Source: Siphonodentalium dalli
Lineage: Eukaryota; Mollusca; Scaphopoda; Gadilida; Siphonodentaliidae
NCBI GenBank assembly: GCA_032622095.1
Contig: CP136069.1
Location: 53,740,760 to 53,804,759, forward strand
DNA: 64,000 nt
Direction: 5' to 3'
Position numbers and translations under genes: made by a program. Positions 12,901 through 23,745 of this stretch are shown in pieces; within the stretch, counting starts at the first letter, position 1; every line of letters begins with the position of its first letter. The notes under the pieces are model-generated. The model did not search any database. It was not told the DNA's origin and was given only the letters and a program-made list of their open reading frames with translations.

Positions 12901-15075
12901 AACCCCTCAAATTCCGGTAAAATAGTGTATAAACAAAATAACATTGGAACCGCCCGGGACCGCCCGGGCGGCCCCATTGGCCCGTGGACACTATATCTCG
13001 ACGTTATAACATAGCGACATACCCCACGAGGTCAACCTACAAAATGTTACTCCCTCGCTCGACCCCGGCCGGCGTTATTAACCCCTCAAAATCCGACAAA
13101 ATGGTATATAGACAAAAAGAACATTGGGACCGCCCGGGACCGCCCGGGTGGCCCCACGTGCCCGTGGACACAATATCTCGACGCTATAACGTAGCGACAT
13201 ACCCCATGAGGTCAACCTAGAAAATATTACTCGCTCGCTCGACCCCGGCCGGTGTTATTAACCCCTCAAAATCCAACAAAATGGTTTATAAACAAAAATA
13301 ACATTGGGACCGCCCGGAACCGCCCGGGTGGCCCCACGTGCCCGTGGACACAATATCTGGACGTTATAACGTAGCGACATACCCCACGAGGTCAACCTAC
13401 AAAATGTTACTCGCTCGCTCGACTCCGGCCGGTGTTATTAACCCCTCAAAATCCGATAAAATGGTATATAAACAAAAAGTACATTGGGACCGCCAGGGAC
13501 CGCCCGGGACCGCCCGGGAGGCCCCATGGACACTATATCTCGACGTTATAACGTAGCGACATACCCCACGAGGTCAACCTACCAAATGGTACTCGCTCGT
13601 TCGACTCCGGCCGGTGTTATTAACCCCTCAAAATCCGATAAAATGGTATATAAACAAAAAGAACATTGGGACCGCCCGAAACCGCCCGGGAGGCACCATG
13701 GGCCCGTGGACACTATATCTCGACGTTATAACATAGCGACATACCCCACGAGGTCAACCTACAAAATGTTACTCCCTCGCTCGACCCCGGCCGGCGTTAT
13801 TAACCCCTCAAAATCCGATAAAATGGTAAATAGACAAAAAGAACATTAGGACCGCCCGGGACCGCCCGGGTGGCCCCACGTGCCCGTGGACACAATATCT
13901 CGACGTTATAACATAGCGACATACCCCACGATGTCAACCTACAAAATGTTACTCCCTCGCTCGACCCCGGCCAGCGTTATTAACCCCTCAAAATCCGATA
14001 AAATGGTAAATAGACAAAATGAACATTAGGACCGCCCGGGACCGCCCGGGTGGCCCCACGTGCCCGTGGATTCAATATATCGACGTTATAACGTAGCGAC
14101 ATACCCCATGAGGTCAACATAGAAAATGTTACTCGCTCGCTCGACCCCGGCCGGTGTTATTAACCCCTCAAAATCCGACAAAATGGTATATAGACAAAAA
14201 GAACATTGGGACCGCCCGGGGCCGCCCGGGTGGCCCCACGTGCCCGTGGACACAATATCTCGACGTTACAACATAGCGACATACCCCACCTAGAAAATGA
14301 TACTCGCTCGCTCGACCCCGGCCGGTGTTATTAACCCCTCAAAATCCGACAAAATGGTATATAGACAAAAAGAATATTGGGACCGCCCGGGACCGCCCGG
14401 GTGGCCCCACGTGCCCGTGGACACAATATCTCGACGTTATAACGTAGCGACATACCCCACGAGGTCAACCTACAAAATGTTACTCGCTCGCTCGACTCCG
14501 GCCGGTGTTATTTACCCCTCAAAATCCGATAAAATGGTATATAAACAAAAAGAACATTGGGACCGCCCGAAACCGCCCGGGAGGCACCATGGGCCCGTGG
14601 ACATTATATCTCGACGTTATAACGTAGCGACATACCCCACGAGATCAACCTACAAAATGTTGCTTGCTCGCTCGACTCCGGCCGGTGTTATTAACCCCTC
14701 AAAATCCGATAAAATGGTATATAAACAATAAGAACATTGGGACCCCCGGGACCGCCCGGGAGGCCCCATGGGCACGTGGACACTATATCTCGACGTTATA
14801 ACATAGCGACATACCACACCTAGAAAATGATACTCGCTCGCTCGACCCCGGCCGGTGTTATTAACCCTCAAAATCCGACAAAATGGTATATAAACAAAAA
14901 GAACATTGGGACCGCCCGGGAACGCCCGGGAGGCCCCATGGGCCCGTGGACACTATATCTCGACGTTATAACGTAGCGACATACCCCACGAGGTCAACCT
15001 ACAAAATGGTACTCGCTCGCTCGACTCCGGCCGGTGTTATTAACCCCTCAACATCCGATAAAATGGTATATAAAC
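12901..15075 (+). repeat. 181 bp CpG-rich satellite, left arm (about 12 copies)
   Basis: Monomers repeat at about 181 bp, marked by 'cccgtggacacaatatctcg', 'acgttataacgtagcgacat', 'ctcgctcgctcgac', 'ggccggtgttattaacccct' and a short cluster of 'gaccgcccgg'. Two landmark starts are 13159 and 13340. Variants include 'cccgtggacac' versus 'gcacgtggacac' and monomers with a deleted 'gaggtcaa' segment (near 14290 and 14818). Open frames up to 144 codons recur with the monomer and show no protein-domain features. Confidence 0.93.
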
Positions 15076-16118
15076 AGATCAGATTGCAACAATTTTGGTT
15101 ATAAATTTAATTATTTTATTTTACCAATACTTAGTGCCCTTTTCTCTTGACACGCCATGGGCCAATTTTACCCACATGTTTCAATTTTCACCGATTAGAT
15201 TTCAACAATTTTGGTTATATAATTAATGTTTTTATGTTATTAATAATTAGTGCCCTTTTAAGACATCTGATGTCGACTGGACATGTATAATATGATTTTC
15301 CTGCATGGTCAAAGTACCTCCCCATATTGCAACCCAACCCACGACCTTTTGGGCAAGGACTGAAAACATTATTCCCGGTGATGGAGGTCATCATACTCTC
15401 CATATGTGGAGCAAATAAAGAAAATATATAATATGTAATATGGTCATATAAAATATATTGACTCACCTTCAGCTTCAGTAGAGCAGACGGAACACGGATA
15501 CAGCACCATGGATGGAAGCGTGAATCGAATACGTGGTCGCATGATTTTAAGATATTTAAAATTATATTTTATTTTTAATTCACACACGATTATATATAAT
15601 CTACCCCATAACGTAATATCGTGTGATTGGTCGGTAAGCAAATTAAGCACACGGGTTTCCAATATCACAAATACTCTCTTCGTCATCTTGATCGTTATTG
15701 TCTAGCACCAAGAAGATTTTGGGATTACGACCATTTTCGATTGCAATAAAAACACGGAAACCTCATCGCAAATCTCCGCTGTTGTCACGAGATTACCTGT
15801 TCGTCTTCCCCAAGTGTTATGAAAACACAGTTTCGGTTTAAATCCGCCAATATGTCTTCTGATTATTGTGAAGTGGTTAATGTATACAATATAACAATTG
15901 CGATACCGTTTTACTGCTAATTGATATCAACACATTCAAACAGCTGCCGCGGCTCTCTTCAGACAAGCAGTTGCTGTCGAAATCAACACAATTACACCCG
16001 CTCGTGTCAAAATATAAAAATTATAGGTGTAAAGTTATTAATTTTTATTGAAAACATTCAAGAAAATTGCGATATTTACGATCATGTAGAGCCGAATATT
16101 TATGGTGATACGGTATTT
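15076..16118. other. Central AT-rich part of the foldback element
   Basis: No transposase is seen. At 15080-15270 two imperfect copies of a 'tttcaacaattttggttata' plus 'cttagtgcccttt' segment occur. Similar sequence lies at about 50020-50200 next to a Helitron-like end, suggesting a captured repeat fragment. The remainder has short unrecognised open frames, including one from about 15921 that runs into the right spacer copy. Confidence 0.65.
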
Positions 16119-17509
16119 TGTGTTGACGCGTCAGCGAGTCAATATCTGGAAGTCACTATCAGGTGGTATTGCACTACCATGCATCATCAAAATATTCTGT
16201 TTGAAATCAAAAGAAGACACCGAGCTGTCCGTGCCCTCTTATCCAATATTGGATTTTTAGGGGTTAATAATACCGACCGGAGTCGAGTGAGCGAGTAAGA
16301 TTTTCTAGGTTGACCTCGTGGGGTATGTCGCTACGTTATAATGTCGAGATATAGTGTCCACGGGCCCATGGGGCCTCCCGGGCGGTCCCGGGCGGTCCCA
16401 ATGTTATTTTTGTTTATATACCATTTTATCGGATGTTGAGGGGTTAATAACACCGGCCGGAGTCGAGCGAGCGAGTACCATTTTGTAGGTTGACCTCGTG
16501 GGGTATGTCGCTACGTTATAACGTCGAGATATAGTGTCCACGGGCCCATGGGGCCTCCCGGGCGGTCCCGGGCGGTCCCAATGTTATTTTTGTTTATAAA
16601 CCATTTTGATGGATTTTGGGGGGGTTAATAACACCGGCCGGGGTCGAGCGAGCGAGTAACATTTTCTAGGTTGACCTCATGGGGTATGTCGCTACGTTAT
16701 AGCGTCGAGATATTGTGTCCACGGGCACGTGGGGCCACCCGGGCGGTCCCAATGTTCTTTTTGTCTATATACCATTTTGTCGGATTTTGAGGGGTTAATA
16801 ACACCGGCCGGGGTCGAGCGAGCGAGTAACATTTTCTAGGTTGACCTCATGGGGTATGTCGCTACGTTATAACGTCGAGATATTGTGTCCACGGGCACGT
16901 GGGGCCACCCGGGTGGTCCCGGGCGGTCCTAATGTTCTTTTTGTCCATTTACCATTTTATCGGATGTTGAGGGGTTAATAACGCCGGCTGGGGTCGAGCA
17001 AGGGAGTAACATTTTGTATGTTGACCTCGTGGGGTATGTCGCTATGTTATAACGTCGAGATATAGTGTCCACGGGCCCATGGGGCCGCCCGGGCGGTCCC
17101 GGCGGTTCCAAGGTTCTTTTGTTTATACACTATTTTACCGGAATTTGAGGGGTTAATAACATCGGCCGTGGACGCGTCAACGAGTCAATACATGGAATTA
17201 ACACTCAGGTGTATTGCACTTATTGCACTACCGAGAATCACCAAAATAATCTGTCTGAACACACACGAAGACACCAGTAATCACCCAGGCTCTTTTAGCC
17301 AATATCGGCATTTGTGGGGTTAATATGACCGGCCGGAGACGAGCGAGCGAGTAAATTTTTCTATGTTGCCCTCAGGTGGCATGTCGCTACGTTATACCGT
17401 CGAGATATTGTGTCCACGGGCTCGTTGGGCCGCCCGGGTGGTCCCGGGCGGTCCCCGGGCGGTCCCCGGGCGGTCCCGGGCGGTCCCCGGGCGGTAATTA
17501 GTCACACCG
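16119..17509 (-). repeat. Foldback right arm: inverted satellite and spacers
   Basis: Reverse-complement copies of the 181 bp monomer (marked by 'gggtatgtcgctacgttata') run about 16300-17160. They are bounded by two copies of the 'gacgcgtcaacgagtcaata' spacer at about 16119-16298 and 17163-17345. The outer spacer and terminus match the left end closely over about 0.4 kb. The inner spacer is clearly more diverged. Confidence 0.9.
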
Positions 17510-17514
17510 TGCAG

Positions 17515-17755
17515 GTGCAACACTTGGGTCCAATTCTCAAGAGTGGAAGGCCTGCAGCAGAAGACATCTGACCATCTCTACATACATTTTCGTTTGTGTT
17601 CAGTTCATTTCGAAGATGCCATGTTTAGGACTGAGCTGAAGAAAACCCTTCATCCCGGAGCTGTACCAACTCTGTTTAATGTGCCAAATCCTCCACCAAA
17701 AATTACGTTCGAATTATACAGCGAAATCAGGAATTTGACAACAAGATAATTGCAG
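17515..17755 (+). pseudogene. THAP transposase exon 2 (C-terminal half of THAP finger)
   Basis: It begins immediately after the right-hand 'tgcag' (AG at 17513-17514). It encodes 'RLCSVHFED' with the final Cys and His ligands, then the family signature 'GAVPTLF'. The frame that is correct for THAP meets TAA at 17747-17749, just before donor 'gtgagt' at 17756. The next exon reads on only if entered from another frame, so a one-base indel between about 17700 and 17745 is likely. The acceptor here is now preceded by foldback terminal sequence with no pyrimidine tract. Confidence 0.85.
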
Positions 17756-18007
17756 GTGAGTTTTACTATATCATATTGCAGATGTTTGATTACATGCAGC
17801 TTGAGTTCACATGAATTCTACATGTTCAGATATACCGGACATATACATGTATATATGAGAAAATTTAGTTTTCTAAGTTATAAACATAGCAATAGTTTGC
17901 AGTAATTTGGTATTTACGGGTTGGTTAGATATATACATGCTATAGATATGTCGACTGTTATGGGTTTGAAATGTTAATAACCTGAAGTATATTTCCCTAC
18001 TTTTCAG
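17756..18007 (+). other. Intron 2 of the THAP gene
   Basis: 252 bp with donor 'gtgagttttac' and acceptor 'ccctacttttcag'. No insertion is visible. Confidence 0.7.
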
Positions 18008-20207
18008 TTGACACACATGATGCTCCTACTACTACAACGCAGTTAAATGAGTTACCCGCGTCACACGAGTTACCTGCTCATCTGCAGCATGCGCGAATTG
18101 AAAGGCAGTTGAAACGTGAACGTGTCCGAGCTCACCGACTGAAGAAAAAGCTATACTCAACAAAAAGAGCTAATAGAAAGCTGAAACTGGATTCGGTACT
18201 TTCGGATATAAAGCAGATAATTCCTGAGAGTGCATATAATTTTGTCAAGTCTCAGGTAATATTGGCATGCAGGACGAAAGAAAAAAGGTCACAGATTTTA
18301 CAACAAAGATGAATGCTTGCATTATCATTACATTATCAGAGTCCGAAAGCATATATATTTTTGTCAAAAATATTCGTCCTTCCTAGCGTTCGTTCTCTAC
18401 AACGTTGACTACAATCTACTGGATGTTATTCTGGATTCCCTGATCACATACTTGATATTTTGGAGAAGAAATATGCCGCGATGCCACAATTAGAAAGTAG
18501 CTGTGCTGTTGTGTTCGATGAAACGAGCATAAAGCAACACCTCAAATATGACAAAAATGCAGACAGACTCATCAGATTAGAAGATTACGGACCGAACATT
18601 GGGCAGTCTAAAATGATCGCTAACCACGCATTAGTCTTCATGGTTAGAGGCCTAGTCCTAAAATGGAAACAGCCAGTAGCCTTTTATTTTTCCAGCGACG
18701 CGACACCTTTCTCCATCTTGAAATCTCTGTTATTTGAAGTTATTGACAAAGTTGACGCTGCAGGAGGTGTTGTCAAGTGTGTTATTTGTGATTTAGGTTC
18801 AGGCAACAGAGCATTATTCAAAAACCTTGGCATATGCAGTGAGAAACCATTCTTCGAAAAAGATGGAAGCAAAAATATTTGGCATGTTCGATCCACCTCA
18901 TCTAATCAAATGCACAAGAAATAATATCATGAAATATGATTTCAAGATTGACAATGAGATTATCAAATGGTCATATGTGCGAGAACTTTATGATCGCGAT
19001 TCAAAACAACAATATCGTTTGTGTCCCAAAATCGGTACAAAACATATGGTACTGACTAACTTTTCCAAAATTAGAGTGTATTTAGCAACACAGATGCTGA
19101 GTCGAACTGTTTCAGCTGCACTATACACCTATATTTATCTTGGTACTTTACCAGAAACAGCAAAACCAACAGCCATTTTCATTCAAAAATTTGATTTGCT
19201 TTTCGATTGCTTCAATTCAAAGCAAATGAAAAGCACACTCAAACCCCATCGAGCAGCATTGCAGAATGGGTCGCTCCACGAATTTTTTTTTAAAGAGTGC
19301 AAGATCTGGGTGGAGAAAATGAGACCAATTGGAAACAAGAAGGACCTACACTTCCTAAATGGATGGAAAGTTTCCATCGCCTGTCTGTTGGAACTTTGGA
19401 AGCAACTATCTGAAGACGGACTTAAATACCTCCTTACTAACAGACTAAATCAGGATTGTCTAGAGAACCTGTTTTCTGGTATCAGATCTTCAGGTGGATT
19501 ATTGGACAATCCAGAGGCTGATCACTTCGCCAATTCATTCAGGAAATGCTTTGTCACTGCAGCACTAAAACCGCCGAAAACATCAAATTGCATCGATGAT
19601 GATGACAAGATTTTATTTACCATCGGAAGTATCTGTACCAAACAATCAAGCCAACCAAATTATTTTGATTTTCCAGTACCCCAAGACACTCCAGTACAAA
19701 TTGTCACAGGCATCAGTGATATTGTGGCATCATTACCGACATCTAATGCATTAATGTACATTGCGGGATACTGCATCTTTAAAGCAACTGAAAATCACAC
19801 AAGCTGCAATTGTGTAGATAATTTAATTATGAAAAAAAAATCAATCAGATGGTGACAGAAAAAAAAAATTCACTTCTCTGAAAGACATCAATCAACCCAG
19901 AGGAGAATATGGAGGACTCAAAATCCCGACTGACGAAACCTTCACGAAATTCACTCTCCTTGAAGGAATATTTGTCACCCTCTTTCCAAATGTAATGTAC
20001 CTTGGCAAGATACATGCAAGGCTAACAGCATCCATGCATGGTGCCAGTGATGTTAAATTCCAATGTTGTGATTCAGTTAGTAAGAAAATCACGGATCTAT
20101 TTATTATTCTGAGGATCCATGCAACATTGAAATTTCAACATCACGACAATAAAAAGAAAACAACGAAGCGCAAGGATAGAAAGTTACTAAAAATTTGTCA
20201 TTTGTAA
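18008..20207 (+). pseudogene. P-element-type transposase catalytic exon, broken
   Basis: A basic, Leu/Lys-rich segment (about 18100-18200) looks like the coiled coil that follows THAP domains. Next come 'LHYQSPKAYIFL' and 'LPSVRSL', typical of the region before the catalytic domain, broken by stops at 18310-18312 and 18406-18408. The RNase H-like core follows: 'VVFDETSIK' with a candidate catalytic Asp at 18517, 'VFMVRGLVLKWKQP', then 'CDLGSGN' with the second Asp at 18790. The frame changes in an A run near 18873 and continues with 'FDPPHLIKCTRN' and 'LNQDCLENLFSGIRSSGG', which holds the expected Glu. After another frame change near 19830 the C-terminal 'GGLKIPTDETF' part runs to the stop at 20207. 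Domain order and length fit a complete P/THAP9-type transposase. Confidence 0.88.
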
Positions 20208-20440
20208 ATACATGTAAGTATCAATTTTCTCATCTCCTATAGCATGGGCATGTATGTGATTTTTTTTGTCTGTGAAACACAGGACAAACATGACAGATTA
20301 TGTGATAAAACATAGTTTATTCCCTATTAGTTTTCTATTGCCAGCCATACATCCTGGCATAGAGACCACCTAGAGACATACGCTAAGAGTGCAAATTAAT
20401 TACATAGAGCTGTATGCTAGTGTCGTATCTCTCTATATAT
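20208..20440. other. Right flank of the THAP gene
   Basis: No gene. I looked for an inverted repeat to the left flank near 11416 and did not find a convincing one. Confidence 0.4.
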
Positions 20441-21455
20441 TAACTCTGGTTATGTGTTCAGACTGCCACTGCAAAATGCACTGAAACTACATTAATTTCT
20501 TACAGTTATGTAACTTTAAAAAAATTAAATTATATAAACTTACATGTAGCTTAATTCCCGTCTGTCGGCAGTTTGGATATTACACCACGACGCACGGTAA
20601 ATTAGCCCAAAAATCCCTCAATGCCCCGATCCCTTAGCGTTATGTGTTCAGGCAGCCACAACTCTATATACATCAACACAACGCACTCAAACTACATTAA
20701 TTTCCTATATTTATGAAGCTTTTTTCTTATTAATTTATATAACATAGCTGAATTAGTGTATGTCGGCAGTTTGGATATTACACCACGAAGCACGGTAAAT
20801 TAGCCCAAACAATCCTTCAATGCCCGGATCCCTTAGTGTTATGTGTTCAGACTGCAACAGCTCTATATCCATCAACAAAATGCACTCAAACAGTCAAACT
20901 ACAATCGTTTCCTATATTTATGTAGATTTGTTCTTATTAATTTATATAAGATATAGCTGAATTAGTGTATGTCGGTAGTTTGGATATTACTCCACCACGC
21001 ACAGTATATTAGCCCAACATTTTAGATATCAGCTGGTCTCAAAAGTGTGCCCCGATCGCTCTGCGTTGTTTGTTCCGACTGCCACATATATATATATATA
21101 TATATTACCGTAAATAAAACACTCTCAAACTACATTAATTTCCTATATTTATGTAACGTTTTCCTTATTAATTTATATAAACTCAGCTGAATTCTTGTCT
21201 GTCGGCAGTTTGGATATTACACCATGAAGCACGGTAAATTAGCCCAACATTTTAGCTAAGCTGGTCTCTACGTGAGCCCCGATCCCTTAACGTTGTTTTC
21301 CGACTGTCACAGCTCTATACCCATCATAAAATACTCGCAAACTACATTAATTTACTATAGTTATGTAGCTTTTATCTTATTAATTTATATAAACTCAGCT
21401 GAATTATTGTCTGTCGGAAGTTTGGATATTACACCATTAAGTACGGTAAGTTAGC
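20441..21455 (+). repeat. ~200 bp satellite, right-hand block
   Basis: The same family and orientation as 8495-11415: 'tcggcagtttggatattaca', 'cggtaaattagcccaa' and 'catcaacacaacgcactcaa' recur about every 200 bp in five or so copies. Both monomer types occur (type B near 21010-21110). Confidence 0.88.
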
Positions 21456-22160
21456 CCAACGTTTTACCTGTGAATAATCAATCGATTATTCTTTGACAGT
21501 GCACCTATAGTTATTCCTTCTAGCGACTTTAGTCATCTATAGTCAACAAGGTGTGACATCGCTTCGTGGTAAGGTGTGTTTTATTTGGGACATGAAAAGC
21601 ATGACCCATTTGGCAATTGACCATTCATGGAACAGGATTTAGTGTAACACTAATGGACTATGCAAATATACATGGTGATTTTTAAACTAAAGAAATTCAG
21701 AATATAATTGAATTCTCCAGGCGGAACTCCCATGTGGGCCTATACTCATCCGAATGAATTTAAAAGTAGACCTGTTTCATATTTGTGTATTTATCCCATA
21801 CGATTCTCTCATTCCAACTGCAGTTTAAACAAGAAAACCATAATCATAAATGGCAACGCCCTCAAGATTATATTATTACGCATAAATATAAATTATAAAC
21901 AAAAATGTAAAATATATTGGTTACATGAATTCCGTTAAAACAACTAATCCTTCAAATTATTACAAAAAAATACGGCTTATTACTGCAGGTTTCTAACTCA
22001 CCACACCAGAAGTCTCTAAATGCGGATAAAAAATCAGAGTCATTGTGTTTCCGCCATAAACTCTTCAACAGTGGTCCAGCCATTGTTGATATCTAAACAT
22101 TGAAAGCAATTAATGCGGTCATAATAGTTACACACTGCAACTATCAATCCAGCGAATTTG
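21456..22160. repeat. Dispersed repeat shared with 45.2 kb and 48.2 kb
   Basis: About 21590-21690 ('ggatttagtgtaacactaat') resembles 45240-45330. About 21825-22130 ('aagaaaaccataatcataaa', 'acggcttattactgcaggtt') resembles 48258-48620. These look like parts of a longer dispersed repeat. No coding capacity is recognised. Confidence 0.7.
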
Positions 22161-22714
22161 ATATGATTGATAGAACAAACCACTATTATCATGATCATGT
22201 CGTTATTTGTTTAAAATACGTATCAATTGACATATACGCACCCGTTCCCTCGTTAAAATCAACATAATTCTACCATTTTATGGGATCTCCGCGAATTCGG
22301 GTAACTCCGCAAATAAACTTCCGCAAACAGGGACTTACTGCGAATTGTCACAACAGGCTATCTATCAGTTGGTTGAATACTATTTCCCTTTTTACTAAAG
22401 TAAATTAACAAGTAAATATCGAATGACGATACATATATTTGTAAACAAGCATTGCAAATAATGTTATTTGGACGAAAAGTCGCAAGACTTGTTCCGTATT
22501 ATGATGATCATGATCATGATATGATTGATAGAACAAACCAATATTATGATGATCGTGTCGTTATTTGTTTAAAATACGTATCAATTGACATATACGCACC
22601 CGTTCCCTCGTTAAAATCAACATATGTCGACCATTTTATGCGACGTCCGCGATTTCGGGGGCTTCCGCAAATAGACTCCCGCCAAAAGGGACCTACTGCG
22701 AATTGTCACAACCG
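22161..22714 (+). repeat. Direct repeat pair of ~195 bp
   Basis: Copies at about 22161-22355 and 22520-22714 share 'atgattgatagaacaaacca', 'aaaatacgtatcaattgaca', 'cgcacccgttccctcgttaa' and 'ctgcgaattgtcacaac'. They are separated by about 165 bp. No gene is seen. Confidence 0.85.
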
Positions 22715-23566
22715 GAAAAAGGAAAAACCAATTATCTATTTATAAAAGCTCCACAGACACACGGCGCATTCGGCGACACACGGCGATCTCAAATTTCCCC
22801 ACCAGTATACACCCGATGGGCGTGAATAAATTAGAGGGTGTTTACGCACGCTTGGTATTCGGAGCGGTAAATAGTTGCAGGGCGGTAATAGCTGCCAGCC
22901 GACAATAAGCCGCTTTCAGTTGGCACATCTAAAATTGTGGGAATAATGCTAATTCTTTTTGTTTCGAAGAGTCTTAGTATATGTGCCTTTGGTTCAGTTA
23001 ACTGACACCATAACCCAGTGCATGGAACGTCGTATACTAATCATACATCCATTATAATGGAGATATTACATGGAAAACGTGATTCTCAAAAGTTTTCCCC
23101 GATTAATAACTCGATCGTTTAAATCAATGTTTACTAAATAAGTTTCCTTACAGACAAATATATTCCGATATGAACGGTAAATAACATTCGAAATTGGGAC
23201 GATAGCAATAACTGAACAGATATTTTATCACGTAAAGTTGTATTATTAGACGGTTTAAACAATATATTCTCTGGGAAATGGGACAGTGAGATGAAATATG
23301 CCCACTTGAAGCTAATAAACCATCATATTCGCGAGTCAACATCATGTATACATAGCATAAGATACATCAGTTTTGTGAAAACCCATATATAACACAAGTA
23401 AGAATTTCGTCTGATCACCAAAATGTTACAAACTCTATTTCCTACAATACCTCTATACCATATAGTATTACTATGATAATACTATTTATCTTTTCGTAAG
23501 GGACACTAGCTACTATATAAGTGCATATATAATACTATACTAGTTACATAAGAGCCCGTGGTTACT
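22715..23566. other. Gene-free stretch before the Pao/BEL insertion
   Basis: No gene. From about 23440 the DNA is rich in 'taccatagta'/'tactatggt' palindromic motifs, which continue on the far side of the retrotransposon. Confidence 0.55.
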
Positions 23567-23571
23567 ATGGT

Positions 23572-23704
23572 TGTCACGGAAATAGAGACATTAAAGACTA
23601 TGCTATGTGTATGTAGCCATTTTACTTCACCGTAACCACACACCTCCATATGACGTCACAGTACAAAATACGTCGCAAACGAGTACACACAAATATCCAC
23701 GACA
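23572..23704 (-). repeat. Pao/BEL 3' LTR (133 bp)
   Basis: Identical by reading to 29131-29263. It contains the palindrome TGACGTCA at 23651-23658, a CRE/ATF-type site. Just inside the element, minus-strand reading gives a C run and then a short purine stretch 'ggagaa' as the only candidate polypurine tract. 133 bp is short for the family. Confidence 0.95.
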
Positions 23705-23745
23705 TTCTCCGGGGGGGGGGGATAAATTGAGTTCTAGCAACATTT

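Larger units (their letters stand above)
12557..17509. mobile_element. 4.95 kb foldback transposon with satellite arms
   Basis: The terminal inverted repeats share 'ggtgtgactaatta' followed by a cluster of 'accgcccgggg' units. They are flanked by an exact 8 bp target duplication 'tgcaggtg' (12549-12556 and 17510-17517). The left arm has the GC-rich end, a ~180 bp spacer with 'gttgacgcgtccacggcc' (about 12722-12900) and about 12 satellite monomers to 15075. The right arm is the reverse complement with fewer monomers (about 16300-17160) and two spacer copies (16119-16298, 17163-17345). The centre (15076-16118) is AT-rich and lacks a transposase. Eight-base duplications suit P or hAT superfamily mobilisation; Galileo-like P-superfamily foldback elements are a structural analogue. 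The superfamily is not proven. Confidence 0.92.
12049..20207 (+). pseudogene. THAP-domain P-element-type transposase, decayed and interrupted
   Basis: This is a relic of a THAP-domain DNA transposase of the P-element/THAP9 kind. In this family the THAP zinc finger binds transposon ends and an RNase H-like domain with acidic residues cuts and joins DNA in the nucleus. Three exons are visible: 12049-12215, 17515-17755 and 18008-20207. GT...AG junctions join the THAP halves in phase. A 4.95 kb foldback element (12557-17509) sits across the first acceptor. Downstream lesions are a frame disagreement near 17.70-17.75 kb, stops at 18310-18312 and 18406-18408, a one-base excess in an A run near 18871-18875, and another frame change in an A run near 19829-19837. 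The family call rests on the THAP motif plus the D...D...FDPPHLIK...CLENLFS series. The gene is almost certainly inactive unless the indels are assembly errors. Confidence 0.9.

Noticed and set aside
12984-15104. Open frames of 70-144 codons with a repeated protein sequence
   Set aside because: They recur with the 181 bp satellite monomer, which is not a multiple of three, so the frame cannot be maintained over the array.
11416-20440. Terminal inverted repeats of the P-like transposon itself
   Set aside because: I compared the sequence just inside the two satellite blocks and found no convincing inverted match or 8 bp duplication.
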